64,000 nucleotides of DNA, taken from positions 620,001 to 684,000 of the forward strand of contig CAVSGF010000003.1 of NCBI GenBank assembly GCA_963727415.1, in the 5' to 3' direction. The position numbers were made by a program, and so were the translations under genes. The DNA is from DASQPR01 sp963727415. GTDB taxonomy: Bacteria > Actinomycetota > Actinomycetes > Mycobacteriales > Micromonosporaceae. A model generated the notes under the pieces. It worked only from the letters and a program-made list of their open reading frames with translations. It did not search any database and had not been told where the DNA came from. Of the stretch, positions 25,094 through 34,052 are shown in pieces. How positions within the stretch are numbered: the first letter of the stretch is position 1; every line of letters starts with the position of its first letter.

Positions 25094-25762
25094 ATGTCCA
25101 CCAGCACCACCCCGACGGCCCGCACGCGGGTTCTGCTCGTCGATGATCACGACCTGATCCGCAAGGGCCTCCGGCACGCGTTCGAGCGTGACCGCCAGTT
25201 CGAGGTGATCGGCGAGGCCGCGACCGCGGCCGAGGCCGTCCGGCAGGCCGGCAACCTGCAGCCCGACGTGGTGATCATGGACCTTCGCTTGCCCGACGGC
25301 AGCGGCCTGGAGGCCACCCGCGCGCTGCGCAAGACGAGTTCCACCATGGGCATCGTGGTCCTCACCATGTACGCCGGGGACGATCAGCTGTTCGGCGCCC
25401 TTGAGGCAGGTGCGAGCGCGTTCGTCCCGAAGACCGCCCCGGCCGACGAGGTGGTGGCGGCCGCCCGGCACGCCGCATCCGCGCCGTCCGCCTTCACCGC
25501 CGCAGACCTGGCCGAAGCGATGAAGCGGCGGCTCGCTCCGAGCGGTCCCCAGTTGTCGCCACGCGAGGGCCAGGTGCTGCGCCTGCTCGCCGACGGCATG
25601 AGCGTCGCGGGCATCGCCAAGCAACTGTTCGTCTCGGAGTCGACGGCCAAGACCCACATCTCCAAGCTGTACGAGAAGCTGGGCGCCGCCAACCGAGCAC
25701 AGGCCCTGATGACGGCGCTGCGGCTTGGCCTGCTCGAAGCGCCCGACTCGCCGAAGTTCTAG
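25094..25762 (+). CDS. LuxR/NarL-family response regulator
   Basis: 222 residues. The receiver domain has RVLLVDDHDLIRKGLRHAFE (acidic pair), VVIMDLRLPDGSG with the phosphoacceptor Asp, VVLTMYAGDD (Thr) and SAFVPKTAP (Lys). The C-terminal LuxR helix-turn-helix is in LSPREGQVLRLLADGMS and VSESTAKTHISKLYEKLG. ATG 25094 preceded by GAGGAAG. Forms a two-component pair with the kinase at 23416. Confidence 0.95.
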   Translation: MSTSTTPTARTRVLLVDDHDLIRKGLRHAFERDRQFEVIGEAATAAEAVRQAGNLQPDVVIMDLRLPDGSGLEATRALRKTSSTMGIVVLTMYAGDDQLFGALEAGASAFVPKTAPADEVVAAARHAASAPSAFTAADLAEAMKRRLAPSGPQLSPREGQVLRLLADGMSVAGIAKQLFVSESTAKTHISKLYEKLGAANRAQALMTALRLGLLEAPDSPKF

Positions 25763-25810
25763 GCGCTCGCCAATCCCGGTCTGCCCGGCACGCCACGTGG
25801 CGGGTCCAGG

Positions 25811-26941
25811 TCAGCCGCGATTCCCGGTGAGCAGTTCGGTCATCCGCTCGGCCTGGCGTTCCCACGGCCACTCGGTCTCGGTCCACGCCCGGCCCGCGGT
25901 GCCGAGCCGGCTGGCCAGTTCCCGATCGCTCAATACGCGCACCAGGCGGTCGGTCAGTGCGGGAAGGTCGCGGCCGCCTACCACGTACCCGGTCTCGCCC
26001 TCGCGTACCGCGTCCGGTGCCCCGCCCGAGTCGCCGGCGATGACCGGCAGGCCGCTTGCCGACGCCTCCAGGTAGACGATGCCGAGGCCCTCGACATCCA
26101 GGCCGCGGCGGCGGGTCCGGCACGGCATGGCGTAAACGTCACCGGCGGCGTAGTGCGCGGGCAGGTCCGCCAGTGGCACCGAGCCGGTGAAGATCACATG
26201 ATCGGCGACTCCAAGCGATGCCGCCAGCGCCCGTAGCCTCTTCCGGTACGGTCCGCCGCCGACCAGCAGCAATGCCGCGTCCGGCACCCGCTCACGGACG
26301 GTCGGCAGGGCGCGGATCAGCGCGTCCTGCCCCTTGCGGGGAACCAGCCGGGACACGCACACGATCACCGGACGTTCCTCTAGGCGGTACCGCTCCCGCA
26401 CCGGCTGGCCGTCCACTTTCGGGTGAAAGTGACCGATATCCACGCCGGGCGCCAGGCGTCTCAGTTCGGTTACGCCGCCCATCACCCGGTCCAGCCGTTC
26501 CCGGGTGTACTCCCCCAGGTAAGTGACCACGTCATTGCCGCGGCCGATGCGCTTGAGCAGCCCTCGCGCCCCGGGCAGTTGCGCCCAGCCGGCCTCGTGG
26601 CCGTGGGTGAGCGCGACCGACCACTCGATCCCGGAGTGCCGCTTCAGGTAGCCGGCCATCAGGCCGAGCGGGGCGGCCGCACCAAACCATGCGGTGTCGC
26701 AGCCGTGTGCCCGGGCCAGTTCGGCGGCGCGGCGGGCGACCGCCGGCGCGGGCAGCAGCACCGAGGTCTGCTCCCGGATGACCGGAAACGGCTGGTCCCG
26801 ATCGAAGGCCGCGGAGCCGCGCCAGTCCGAGCAGTAGACGACCACCGAGCCCGGCGGCTGCCGGATCGCCAAATTGTGTACGAAGCGCTGAATGCCGCCA
26901 TTGCGCGGTGGGAAGTCGTTCGTGACAAGCAGGGTCTTCAC
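25811..26941 (-). CDS. pimB: GT4 glycosyltransferase, PimB'-like mannosyltransferase
   Basis: A GT-B retaining glycosyltransferase of 376 residues. The N-terminal TLLVTNDFPPRNGGIQRFVH is typical of actinobacterial PimB' (Rv2188c). The donor-binding C-lobe has VCVSRLVPRKGQDALIRALP, LLLVGGGPYRKRL and VEGLGIVYLEASASGLPVIA with the E-x7-E motif. PimB' adds the second mannose to phosphatidylinositol mannoside using GDP-mannose at the inner membrane face. The specific acceptor is inferred from similarity and from the conserved neighbourhood (fadD15, DEDD/UvrC fusion). Confidence 0.85.
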   Translation of the reverse strand: MKTLLVTNDFPPRNGGIQRFVHNLAIRQPPGSVVVYCSDWRGSAAFDRDQPFPVIREQTSVLLPAPAVARRAAELARAHGCDTAWFGAAAPLGLMAGYLKRHSGIEWSVALTHGHEAGWAQLPGARGLLKRIGRGNDVVTYLGEYTRERLDRVMGGVTELRRLAPGVDIGHFHPKVDGQPVRERYRLEERPVIVCVSRLVPRKGQDALIRALPTVRERVPDAALLLVGGGPYRKRLRALAASLGVADHVIFTGSVPLADLPAHYAAGDVYAMPCRTRRRGLDVEGLGIVYLEASASGLPVIAGDSGGAPDAVREGETGYVVGGRDLPALTDRLVRVLSDRELASRLGTAGRAWTETEWPWERQAERMTELLTGNRG

Positions 26942-26958
26942 AAGCCTTCGTCCTCGCG

Positions 26959-28224
26959 TCAGCGGCGTCCGGCGGCGGAGCGGGCGAAGGCGCGAGCCGC
27001 CGCGATCCGTTCCACGGTGGACGGGTGGCTGGCAAACAGGGCGTACTCGAATGGATTCGGGTCGGGGTCGGACAGGTTGAGCGCCGACAGCGACGCCTGC
27101 ATCGATTCGAACGCCGCCGGATCACCGGTGAGGACCAGCGCGTGATGATCGGCCCGAGCCTCGATGTGCCGGCTTACGCAATTCATCACCGGCGCCGAGA
27201 GCAGGCCGGCGAGCGCGGCCACGGCCAGGATGAGGCCGATCGCGCGTGGATCGCCGATGCTCGGCACCCCGGCCCGGCCCAGCAACCAGTCCCACGAACC
27301 GAGCAGGTAGACGGCGATCACCGCGGCCGCGGCACCGAGCGCGCCGAGCAGCGTACCGGTCCAAACATCATGATCCTTGGCGTGACCGAGTTCGTGTGCC
27401 ACGACGCTCTCCACCTGATCATCCGGCGCCCGTTCAAGCAGCGTGTCATAGACCACGATGCGCCGGGTGGCGCCGAATCCAGAAACATACGCGTTAACCG
27501 CACGGGTACGCCGTGACGCGTCCGCGACCAGGACGTCCCTGACCGGCACCCCGTCCCGATCGGCCAAGGCGATGAGCGACGACCGCAACGGCGAGCCCGG
27601 CATCGGCGTGAACTTGTTGAACACCGGCTCGACCAGGACCGGGAAGACGAACGACAGCAGCACCGCGGCGGAGGCCGCGGCCACCGCCGCCCAGGCCCAC
27701 CACCATCGCGGTACGAAGTGCACGATGGCGTAGAAGCCGAGCAGCGCCATCCCGCCGATCACCGCGGTGACCGCATAGCTCTTGAGGACGTCGCCGAACC
27801 AGCCGCCCCAGCCTTGGGTGGACAGGCCGAACCTGCGGGCCACCACATGCTGCCGGGCCGCGAACGGCAGGGTCAGCAGGGATGACACGAACACCACGGC
27901 GAGGCCACCGACCAGAGCGCGGGCCACCCAGCCGCTGCCGAACGGGCGGGCCACCGCGGTCACCAGGTGGGCGCCCAGCGGCGTCAGGCCGATTATCAGC
28001 GCCACGACCAGACCGGTGACCAGCGAACCGTACGTTCCGGGGCGCAGCGCGCTGACGTACGACCGCCCACGCGCCACCTGCTCGGACGGCAACGATCGCA
28101 ACGCGGCCACCTGGTCCGCCCGCGGTGCCGGCGCTTCATGCCAGGGCACCAGGACGGCGGCCGTCACGGCGATGGCCGCGGCGAGACCGATGAGGGCAAG
28201 CACGGCCCAGGTCCGGACAGTCAC
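26959..28224 (-). CDS. M48-family membrane metallopeptidase (CAAX protease 1-like)
   Basis: 421 residues with several membrane helices (about 5-25, 68-90, 100-125, 155-180, 185-215). The zinc motif is SVVAHELGHAKDHDVWTG, with a third ligand in SRHIEARADHHALVLTG. Also seen are RTRAVNAYVSGFGATRRIVV and VVYDTLLERAPDD, typical Ste24-type features. Membrane-protein quality control or processing is likely. GTG start 28224. Seventeen bases upstream of pimB on the same strand. Confidence 0.9.
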   Translation of the reverse strand: MTVRTWAVLALIGLAAAIAVTAAVLVPWHEAPAPRADQVAALRSLPSEQVARGRSYVSALRPGTYGSLVTGLVVALIIGLTPLGAHLVTAVARPFGSGWVARALVGGLAVVFVSSLLTLPFAARQHVVARRFGLSTQGWGGWFGDVLKSYAVTAVIGGMALLGFYAIVHFVPRWWWAWAAVAAASAAVLLSFVFPVLVEPVFNKFTPMPGSPLRSSLIALADRDGVPVRDVLVADASRRTRAVNAYVSGFGATRRIVVYDTLLERAPDDQVESVVAHELGHAKDHDVWTGTLLGALGAAAAVIAVYLLGSWDWLLGRAGVPSIGDPRAIGLILAVAALAGLLSAPVMNCVSRHIEARADHHALVLTGDPAAFESMQASLSALNLSDPDPNPFEYALFASHPSTVERIAAARAFARSAAGRR

Positions 28225-28271
28225 GCGCGCTAGCGTACCGATCCCGGCATCGGTCGCCGCCGCGGCCGTTG

Positions 28272-29657
28272 TCAGGACCGGGCGATCCGGCGAAGCAACG
28301 TCCCAGACGGCAAGGGGTAAGCACCGTGCCGGCGGACACCCTCGGCAACCTCACGATCGGAGGAGATCACCACCACCGCCCGGCCCGGCGGCTCGGCTCG
28401 TACCAAACGGCGGATCAACTCGTCGGCGGTCTCGCCCTTGCGGGAGAACAGCACCCGCACGCCACGCGGTGCCGGCGGCAGGCCAACCATGCGCTCGGCG
28501 CCGTCGAACACGACGGTGACCTCGGCGCCGGTCTGCGCCGCCAGCCCGGCCATGGCCGAGACGAGGCGGTTGCGCTGCTGCTCCAGCGACATTTCACCGA
28601 ACCCGGACTTGGTGACGTTGTACCCGTCGACGACTAGATGTGACTTCGGCATCGCCAGCAATCGATCCAGCCGCGCCGGATCGTCGGCCGCCATGCCGCG
28701 AGCGTCACCGCCGGTGGTACCGCCCGCCGGCGCCGCCGCCTCGTCGGCCACCAGATCCGCCGGGAGTACGTCGGCCGGCTCCAGCGCAAGCTCCCGGCGA
28801 AGGCCGACGGCGGCCTGGCCGATCGTCTCCAGGAGCAGCCACAACCGAGCGTCGTCGACCTGCCGCGCCTTCGCGGACGCGGCGCGCGCCGCCCCGGTTG
28901 ACGCCTCGGCCTCGGCCAGCCGGCCACGCAGACGACGTATCTCAGCGTCGTGGTCGGCGGCGGCCCTGGCGATCCGGCCACGCTCGGTCGCGACCAACTC
29001 GTCAGCGCGCCGCTGTTTCGCCTGGGATTCGCGCAGTGCCCGGGCCAGCGACCGGACCTCTTCCCGGAGGCTGGCCACCTCGTCGCGGAGCCGGCTCGCC
29101 TCGTCGCGCAGCTTGTCCGCCTCGACCCGGGCCACCGCGCGATCATGATCAGCGCGTGTGGCCCGCGCTTCGGCGTCGTGCAGTCTCGCCTCGACGGCGG
29201 CCCGATCGGCATCGGCACGGACCAGTTCGGTCGCGGCTTCGACCATATCGATCCAGCGCCCAGGCCGCTCCAGATACGCCAGCGCGGCCACCTCGACCGG
29301 ATCGGCGCTGGCCGGGGCCTCGCCTGACCGGACCGCGGTACCCAGGTCACCCGCCTCGTCGAGCACCTTCGACGCGACCCGCTGCCGGAACAGCGGATCG
29401 GCGGACAGCGCGGCGGCGATCGGGGCGGCTCCCAGCCGGGCACGCCGGTTCGGCGCGAAGTTGGCGACCCGGCGCAGCGTCACCGGCAACTCGGCCGCTG
29501 GGACGTGAGGCAGTGCCCCCGCCGCCAGCGCGATCACCCGGGCGCGCACCGGTTCGGGCAAGGCGGGCTCCGGTGTGAACGAGTCCGAGTCGGTGCTCGT
29601 CGCGCCGTTGTCGCCCTCCCCGGGGAGGGGTAGGAACGGATCAAGCTCGGCGGGCAT
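28272..29657 (-). CDS. NYN (PIN-like) domain RNA-binding protein with central coiled coil
   Basis: 461 residues. The N-terminal helical region (30-150) contains PVTLRRVANFAPNRRARLG and ADPLFRQRVASKV. A long coiled coil spans about 160-270 (DEASRLRDEVASLREEVRSL). The C-terminal NYN nuclease-like domain begins HLVVDGYNVTKSGFGEMSLE, has VTVVFDGAER and ends VISSDREVAEGVRRHGAYPL. The acidic residues expected for metal-dependent RNase activity are present. Likely RNA processing or decay. It is divergent from the 29682 gene with only about 25 bases between the annotated starts. Confidence 0.88.
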   Translation of the reverse strand: MPAELDPFLPLPGEGDNGATSTDSDSFTPEPALPEPVRARVIALAAGALPHVPAAELPVTLRRVANFAPNRRARLGAAPIAAALSADPLFRQRVASKVLDEAGDLGTAVRSGEAPASADPVEVAALAYLERPGRWIDMVEAATELVRADADRAAVEARLHDAEARATRADHDRAVARVEADKLRDEASRLRDEVASLREEVRSLARALRESQAKQRRADELVATERGRIARAAADHDAEIRRLRGRLAEAEASTGAARAASAKARQVDDARLWLLLETIGQAAVGLRRELALEPADVLPADLVADEAAAPAGGTTGGDARGMAADDPARLDRLLAMPKSHLVVDGYNVTKSGFGEMSLEQQRNRLVSAMAGLAAQTGAEVTVVFDGAERMVGLPPAPRGVRVLFSRKGETADELIRRLVRAEPPGRAVVVISSDREVAEGVRRHGAYPLPSGTLLRRIARS

Positions 29658-29681
29658 GCGGACAGTGTCGCACCGCAGGCG

Positions 29682-31613
29682 TTGTCATACCCAACGCATA
29701 CGGTTTCGCGCGTGCAGCCACCGCCGCCCGCGACCGGCCCGACCACGTCAGCCCGCCCGCCCCGAGATGCCCCGGCCGCGGGCCGCCTGATCGCTGACGG
29801 CGAGGTCACCGGCGGCTCACCGCCCGGCCACCCGGTCCCGGCGAGCCCAGATGACCAGGACACGAAAACGACGGCCGGCCCGGTCCGTACCGGCCAGGTG
29901 GCGCCCGGCCGGTACGTGCAGGACAGCCTTCTCGACCATCCGGACGACATCTCGCTACGACAGGTCACGTTCGTCGTCGTCGACCTGGAGACCACCGGCG
30001 GCACGGCGGCCGACCTCGGCATCACCGAGATCGGGGCGGTCAAGGTGTGCGGCGGCGAGCAACTCGGCGAGTTCGGCACTCTGGTCAACCCGGGCGTTCC
30101 GATACCGCCGTTCATCACGGTACTGACCGGCATCACCGAGGCGATGCTGGCACCGGCGCCCCGGTTGGCCGAAGTCGTCCCGGCCTTCCTGGAGTTCGCC
30201 AAGGGCGCGGTGATCGTCGCGCACAACGCCGCCTACGACGTCGGATACCTGAAGGCAGCCTGCACCGCTTTCGGGTACCCGTGGCCCAAGCCCAAGGTGC
30301 TCGACACCGTCGCGCTGGCTCGCCGGGCACTGACCCGCGACGAGGTGCCCAATCACAAGCTCGGCACCCTGGCCGCGCACTTCCGGACCCGGACGCCGAC
30401 GCACCGTGCACTCGACGACGCCCGCGCCACCGTCGACCTGCTGCATGCGCTCTTCGCGCGGCTCGGCAGCTTCCGGGTGTTCACCCTCGGCGACGCGATC
30501 GAGTTCGCCAAGGCGGTGACGCCGACCCAGCGCAGCAAGCGCCACCTCGCCGAGAACCTGCCCGACGTCCCCGGCGTGTACGTGTTCCGGGCCGCCGACG
30601 ACCGCCCCCTCTACGTGGGCACGTCCCGGCACATCGCCACCAGGGTCAAGTCGTATTTCACGGCGGCCGAGAAGCGCCGCCGGATCAGCGAGATGCTGCA
30701 CGTGGCCATGCGAGTCGAGGCGATCGAGTGTGCGCATGCCCTGGAGGCCGAGGTTCGCGAGCTCCGGCTGATCGCCGCGCACAAACCGCCGTACAACCGG
30801 CGGTCGAAGTATCCGGAGCGATCACACTGGCTGAAGCTGACCTCGGAGGCCTATCCCCGGCTCAGCGTGGTGCGCAACCTGACCGCGCGTGACGACGCCT
30901 ATCTCGGCCCGTTCCCGAACACCAACTCTGCCGCCTTGGCCGCCGACGCGGTGCATCAGGCGATACCGGTGCGGCCGTGCGCGCTGAGGCTGTCCAGCCA
31001 CACCCCGACCAACGCGTGCGCACTGGCCGAGCTGGGCCGTTGTGCAGCGCCGTGCGAGCACCGGGTCTCCGTCGACGAGTACGCGTCGACCGCCGTCTCA
31101 CCGTTCCGTGCCGCCACCACCGCGGACGTGGGCCCGCTGATCGAGGCGCTGCTGGAACGGATCAACACCTTCGCGCGGGCCCAGCGATACGAGGAGGCGG
31201 CCGCGGTCCGGACCCGCCTCGCGGTTCTGCTCCGCACCACCATCCGCATGCAGCGCCTGCGCAGCCTGACAACGATCGCCGAGCTGGTCGCGGCGCGGCC
31301 GGCCGATCCGGGAGGTTGGGAGCTGGCGGTAATCCGGTATGGCCGGCTGGCCGGGGCGGCCACCGCGCCACCGCGGGTCCACCCTCGCGCCACCATCGAC
31401 ACCGCCGTGGCGACCGCGGAGACGGTCCGGCCAGGTCTCGGCCCTACCCCCGCCGCGACCGCGGAGGAAACCGAGCGGCTTCTGGCCTGGCTGGAGCGGC
31501 CCGGAACCCGGCTGGTGTCGGCAACCGATGGATGGGCGTTGCCGGCCGATGGTGCCGCTCGGTACACCGCGCTGTTACGGAAAGCTGACGCCGCGATCGC
31601 CGCTCGGCGGTGA
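29682..31613 (+). CDS. DEDD (DnaQ-like) exonuclease fused to GIY-YIG/UvrC-like domain
   Basis: About 643 residues. After a Pro-rich leader, an epsilon-like exonuclease has FVVVDLETTGGTAADLGITE (Asp/Glu), VIVAHNAAYDVGYLKA and THRALDDARATVDLL (His/Asp). The second half begins LPDVPGVYVFRAADDRPLYV, a GIY-YIG nuclease domain as in UvrC, and includes RCAAPCEHRVSVDEY and a UVR-like FARAQRYEEAAAVRTRL. It lacks the UvrC RNase H-like and HhH parts. Same fusion as M. tuberculosis Rv2191; a role in DNA repair is inferred. The start is uncertain: TTG 29682 or GTG 29712, both without a good ribosome site. Confidence 0.88.
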   Translation: MSYPTHTVSRVQPPPPATGPTTSARPPRDAPAAGRLIADGEVTGGSPPGHPVPASPDDQDTKTTAGPVRTGQVAPGRYVQDSLLDHPDDISLRQVTFVVVDLETTGGTAADLGITEIGAVKVCGGEQLGEFGTLVNPGVPIPPFITVLTGITEAMLAPAPRLAEVVPAFLEFAKGAVIVAHNAAYDVGYLKAACTAFGYPWPKPKVLDTVALARRALTRDEVPNHKLGTLAAHFRTRTPTHRALDDARATVDLLHALFARLGSFRVFTLGDAIEFAKAVTPTQRSKRHLAENLPDVPGVYVFRAADDRPLYVGTSRHIATRVKSYFTAAEKRRRISEMLHVAMRVEAIECAHALEAEVRELRLIAAHKPPYNRRSKYPERSHWLKLTSEAYPRLSVVRNLTARDDAYLGPFPNTNSAALAADAVHQAIPVRPCALRLSSHTPTNACALAELGRCAAPCEHRVSVDEYASTAVSPFRAATTADVGPLIEALLERINTFARAQRYEEAAAVRTRLAVLLRTTIRMQRLRSLTTIAELVAARPADPGGWELAVIRYGRLAGAATAPPRVHPRATIDTAVATAETVRPGLGPTPAATAEETERLLAWLERPGTRLVSATDGWALPADGAARYTALLRKADAAIAARR

Positions 31614-32048
31614 GCCGATCCCGGCCGGTACCGTCTGCGCGCCAACGGCTCCGCTAGTCGTAATGAATCATCCGTTCGTTTGCCCCAAGTGGCTACTAAG
31701 CGGACGCCCGCGTCATTACTCTAATAAGAACACCAGACTGTGCCAGACGTCGCGTACGTTCGTCGATCTGGTCAAGGGTGGATTTGGGCCAAGCGGACGA
31801 ATCGGCACCCTTGAGCAAGGCGGCCTTCGTGGTCGCCACCGACGTACGTAGACGGCGATGCCGTGTCGCCGGGTTCCGGCGGCCCCCGTTCCGGTCGTTG
31901 CGGAACCCGGGTCGGCGAGCCGGGGTCGCGGTGCGGTACCGCACCGCGGTCGTCCCCGACGCCCGGAGCGGGCCGGGCAACACCACTGGTGACCGCTTGA
32001 GACGGCGCCAACACGCGAGCAACTCGCCGAGAGCCGAGGAGGTGTCCC
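31614..32048. other. Intergenic region before the short Rel gene
   Basis: About 430 bases with no supported gene. Bases 31655-31760 are clearly less GC-rich than their surroundings and include CTAATAAGAAC, a plausible promoter zone. CGTACG occurs near 31763 and again near 31844. The region ends in AGGAGG at 32037-32042. Long open frames on the minus strand here are shadows of the Rel gene. Confidence 0.4.
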
Positions 32049-32126
32049 ATCGACATCCATCTCGGTCAGGCTGGCACCGGCCAGTTCCCGAGCGCCCTGA
32101 CCGCGTCGACGGGAGCGTTCCGGACC

Positions 32127-33899
32127 GTGGGACTCCGGGTCGACGTCGCCTACGACCGTCGCGACCGAGGATTTCTGAGCCGCTGGCGCGCCAGCCTGGC
32201 ATCCGCGACCGCCGACCCGGTCACCGATCTGGTACACGCTCATCGAGCGATTCATTCTCGGGGCGACGCCGCCCTGATCCGCCGGGCGTACGCGACCGCC
32301 GACCGTATGCATCAGGGTCAGATGCGCAAGAGTGGCGACCCGTACATCACTCATCCGCTCGCGGTGGCGCGCATCCTCGCCGACCTGGGCATGGATACCA
32401 CCACCCTGGTCGCCGCGCTGCTCCACGACACTGTGGAGGACACCAGCTACACGCTCAGCGCGCTGGAAACCGACTTCGGTCCCGAGGTCGCCCTGCTGGT
32501 CGACGGTGTCACCAAGCTGGAACGGGCCTTCTTCGGCGAGCACGCCGAGGTCGAGACGATCCGGAAGATGCTGGTGAAGTCGGGCCAGGATGAACGGGTT
32601 CTGATCATCAAGCTGGCCGACCGGCTGCACAACATGCGCACGCTCGGCGCCCGGTCGCCGGCGTCCCGGGCCCGGATCGCTCGCGCCACCATGGACGTGC
32701 TGGTTCCGCTCTGCGACCGGCTCGGCATCCAAGCGCTCAAGCGGGGGCTGGAGGACACGGTACTGGCGGCGCTCGAACCGGAGGCGTACGCGGCCATCGA
32801 CGCGCACGTGAGCGACCGCCCGGATTGGACGCGAACGCTCAACTGGGCGATCGGCGAGGTCCGGAAGAAACTCACCGGCGCGCGTATCGATGCCTCGGTA
32901 CGCGCCCGGCCGCGCCACTACTACTCGATCTGGCGGGAAACGATCGCGGCCGGCAAGCCGCTTGACTATGACCTACCCCGGATCGTGGTCGTGGTCGACG
33001 GCCCCCGGACGGATTGCTACACGGCACTGGGCTCGCTGCACTCGATGTGGCGCCCGGTGCCGGGTCGTTTCAAGGACTTCATCGCCTCACCGAAGAACAA
33101 CCTGTACCGGTCGCTGCACACCACCATGATCGGACCCAATGGGCAACCGATCGAGGTGCTGATCCGCACCGTGGAAATGCATCATTCCGCGGAGTTCGGG
33201 GTAGCGGCGAATTTCCGCGACCCGGACGCTGCCGCTCGGCTCGACGCCGCCACCCGTGCCGAACAGCTGGCCTGGCTACGCCGGGTGCTGGCCTGGCAAG
33301 ACGACGTCGACGACGCCGGGAAGTTCCTCGACGCACTCCGTTGCGACCTCGCCTACGCGCAGATCCAGGTGTTCACGCCGGGCGGGAAAGCGGTACTGCT
33401 GCCGGTCGGTGCCACGCCGGTGGACCTCGCCTACTGCCTGAGCCCGGACGTCGGCAACTCGTGTGTGGGCGCTACCCGCAACGGCCGGTTGATTGCTCTG
33501 TCGTCGGTGCTGAACGACGGTGACGTCGTCGACATCATGACTCGCGAGCCGGACCGAGAGCCGCCCGGGCCATCCCGCGAGTGGCTGGAATTCGTCAAGT
33601 CGCCGCAGGCCCGGCTGGAGATCACCCGCTGGTTCCAGACCCGCCACCTGCCGCCGGTCTCCGTCGCGCATCGGGTCCGGCTGGGTCAGGCCGCGATCGG
33701 CCTGGCTCTCCGCGAACACGGCCGCAGCCTGGCCAACGACACGCCGTTGCGAATGCTGGCCGAACATCTCGACTATCCGGATGTCAACGCGCTGCTGGTG
33801 GCGGTTGCCGATCACCGGACGTCGGCGGCCGATATCGTGGCGCAGTTGATAGCGCTGGTCGATCAGGCCGGCGGAATGGCCCGCTCCCGCGAATACTGA
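32127..33899 (+). CDS. Short Rel/SpoT-family (p)ppGpp synthetase/hydrolase without ACT domain
   Basis: RelA/SpoT homologue of 590 residues, shorter than the housekeeping Rel (about 750). The HD hydrolase domain is intact: YITHPLAVARILADLGMD, LLHDTVEDTSYT, IIKLADRLHNMRTLG. The synthetase domain has RPRHYYSIWRET, GRFKDFIASPKNNLYRSLHT and EMHHSAEFGVAANF, but the segment matching FDDIHDLVGVR is replaced by LDYDLPRIVVVVDG, two residues shorter. A TGS domain follows (IQVFTPGGKAVLLPVGATPV). There is no ACT/RIS C-terminus. GTG 32127 lacks a ribosome site; an in-frame ATC at 32049, six bases after AGGAGG, would add 26 residues. Confidence 0.88.
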   Translation: MGLRVDVAYDRRDRGFLSRWRASLASATADPVTDLVHAHRAIHSRGDAALIRRAYATADRMHQGQMRKSGDPYITHPLAVARILADLGMDTTTLVAALLHDTVEDTSYTLSALETDFGPEVALLVDGVTKLERAFFGEHAEVETIRKMLVKSGQDERVLIIKLADRLHNMRTLGARSPASRARIARATMDVLVPLCDRLGIQALKRGLEDTVLAALEPEAYAAIDAHVSDRPDWTRTLNWAIGEVRKKLTGARIDASVRARPRHYYSIWRETIAAGKPLDYDLPRIVVVVDGPRTDCYTALGSLHSMWRPVPGRFKDFIASPKNNLYRSLHTTMIGPNGQPIEVLIRTVEMHHSAEFGVAANFRDPDAAARLDAATRAEQLAWLRRVLAWQDDVDDAGKFLDALRCDLAYAQIQVFTPGGKAVLLPVGATPVDLAYCLSPDVGNSCVGATRNGRLIALSSVLNDGDVVDIMTREPDREPPGPSREWLEFVKSPQARLEITRWFQTRHLPPVSVAHRVRLGQAAIGLALREHGRSLANDTPLRMLAEHLDYPDVNALLVAVADHRTSAADIVAQLIALVDQAGGMARSREY

Positions 33900-34052
33900 C
33901 CGCCAATTGGATCCACGACTACCCGGTCGCGTACTGGCCGTCTCGGTGGTGCCGCGGAGCGCGGCTTCGGCGATCATGAGGCCTAGGTGGCTGCCGGTAC
34001 CGACAACGACCGACCCCGCCGCACAGGTTAAAGATCAAGCTAAGGTCTTGGC

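Noticed and set aside
31696..31839. Short minus-strand frame ending STLDQIDERTRRLAQSGVLI
   Set aside because: The peptide looks protein-like, but there is no ribosome site, third positions are not GC-biased and no family is recognised; possibly a relic but not supportable.
31716..32918. 400-codon minus-strand open frame over the Rel gene
   Set aside because: Complementary to the well-supported Rel gene, no family signature, composition typical of a shadow.
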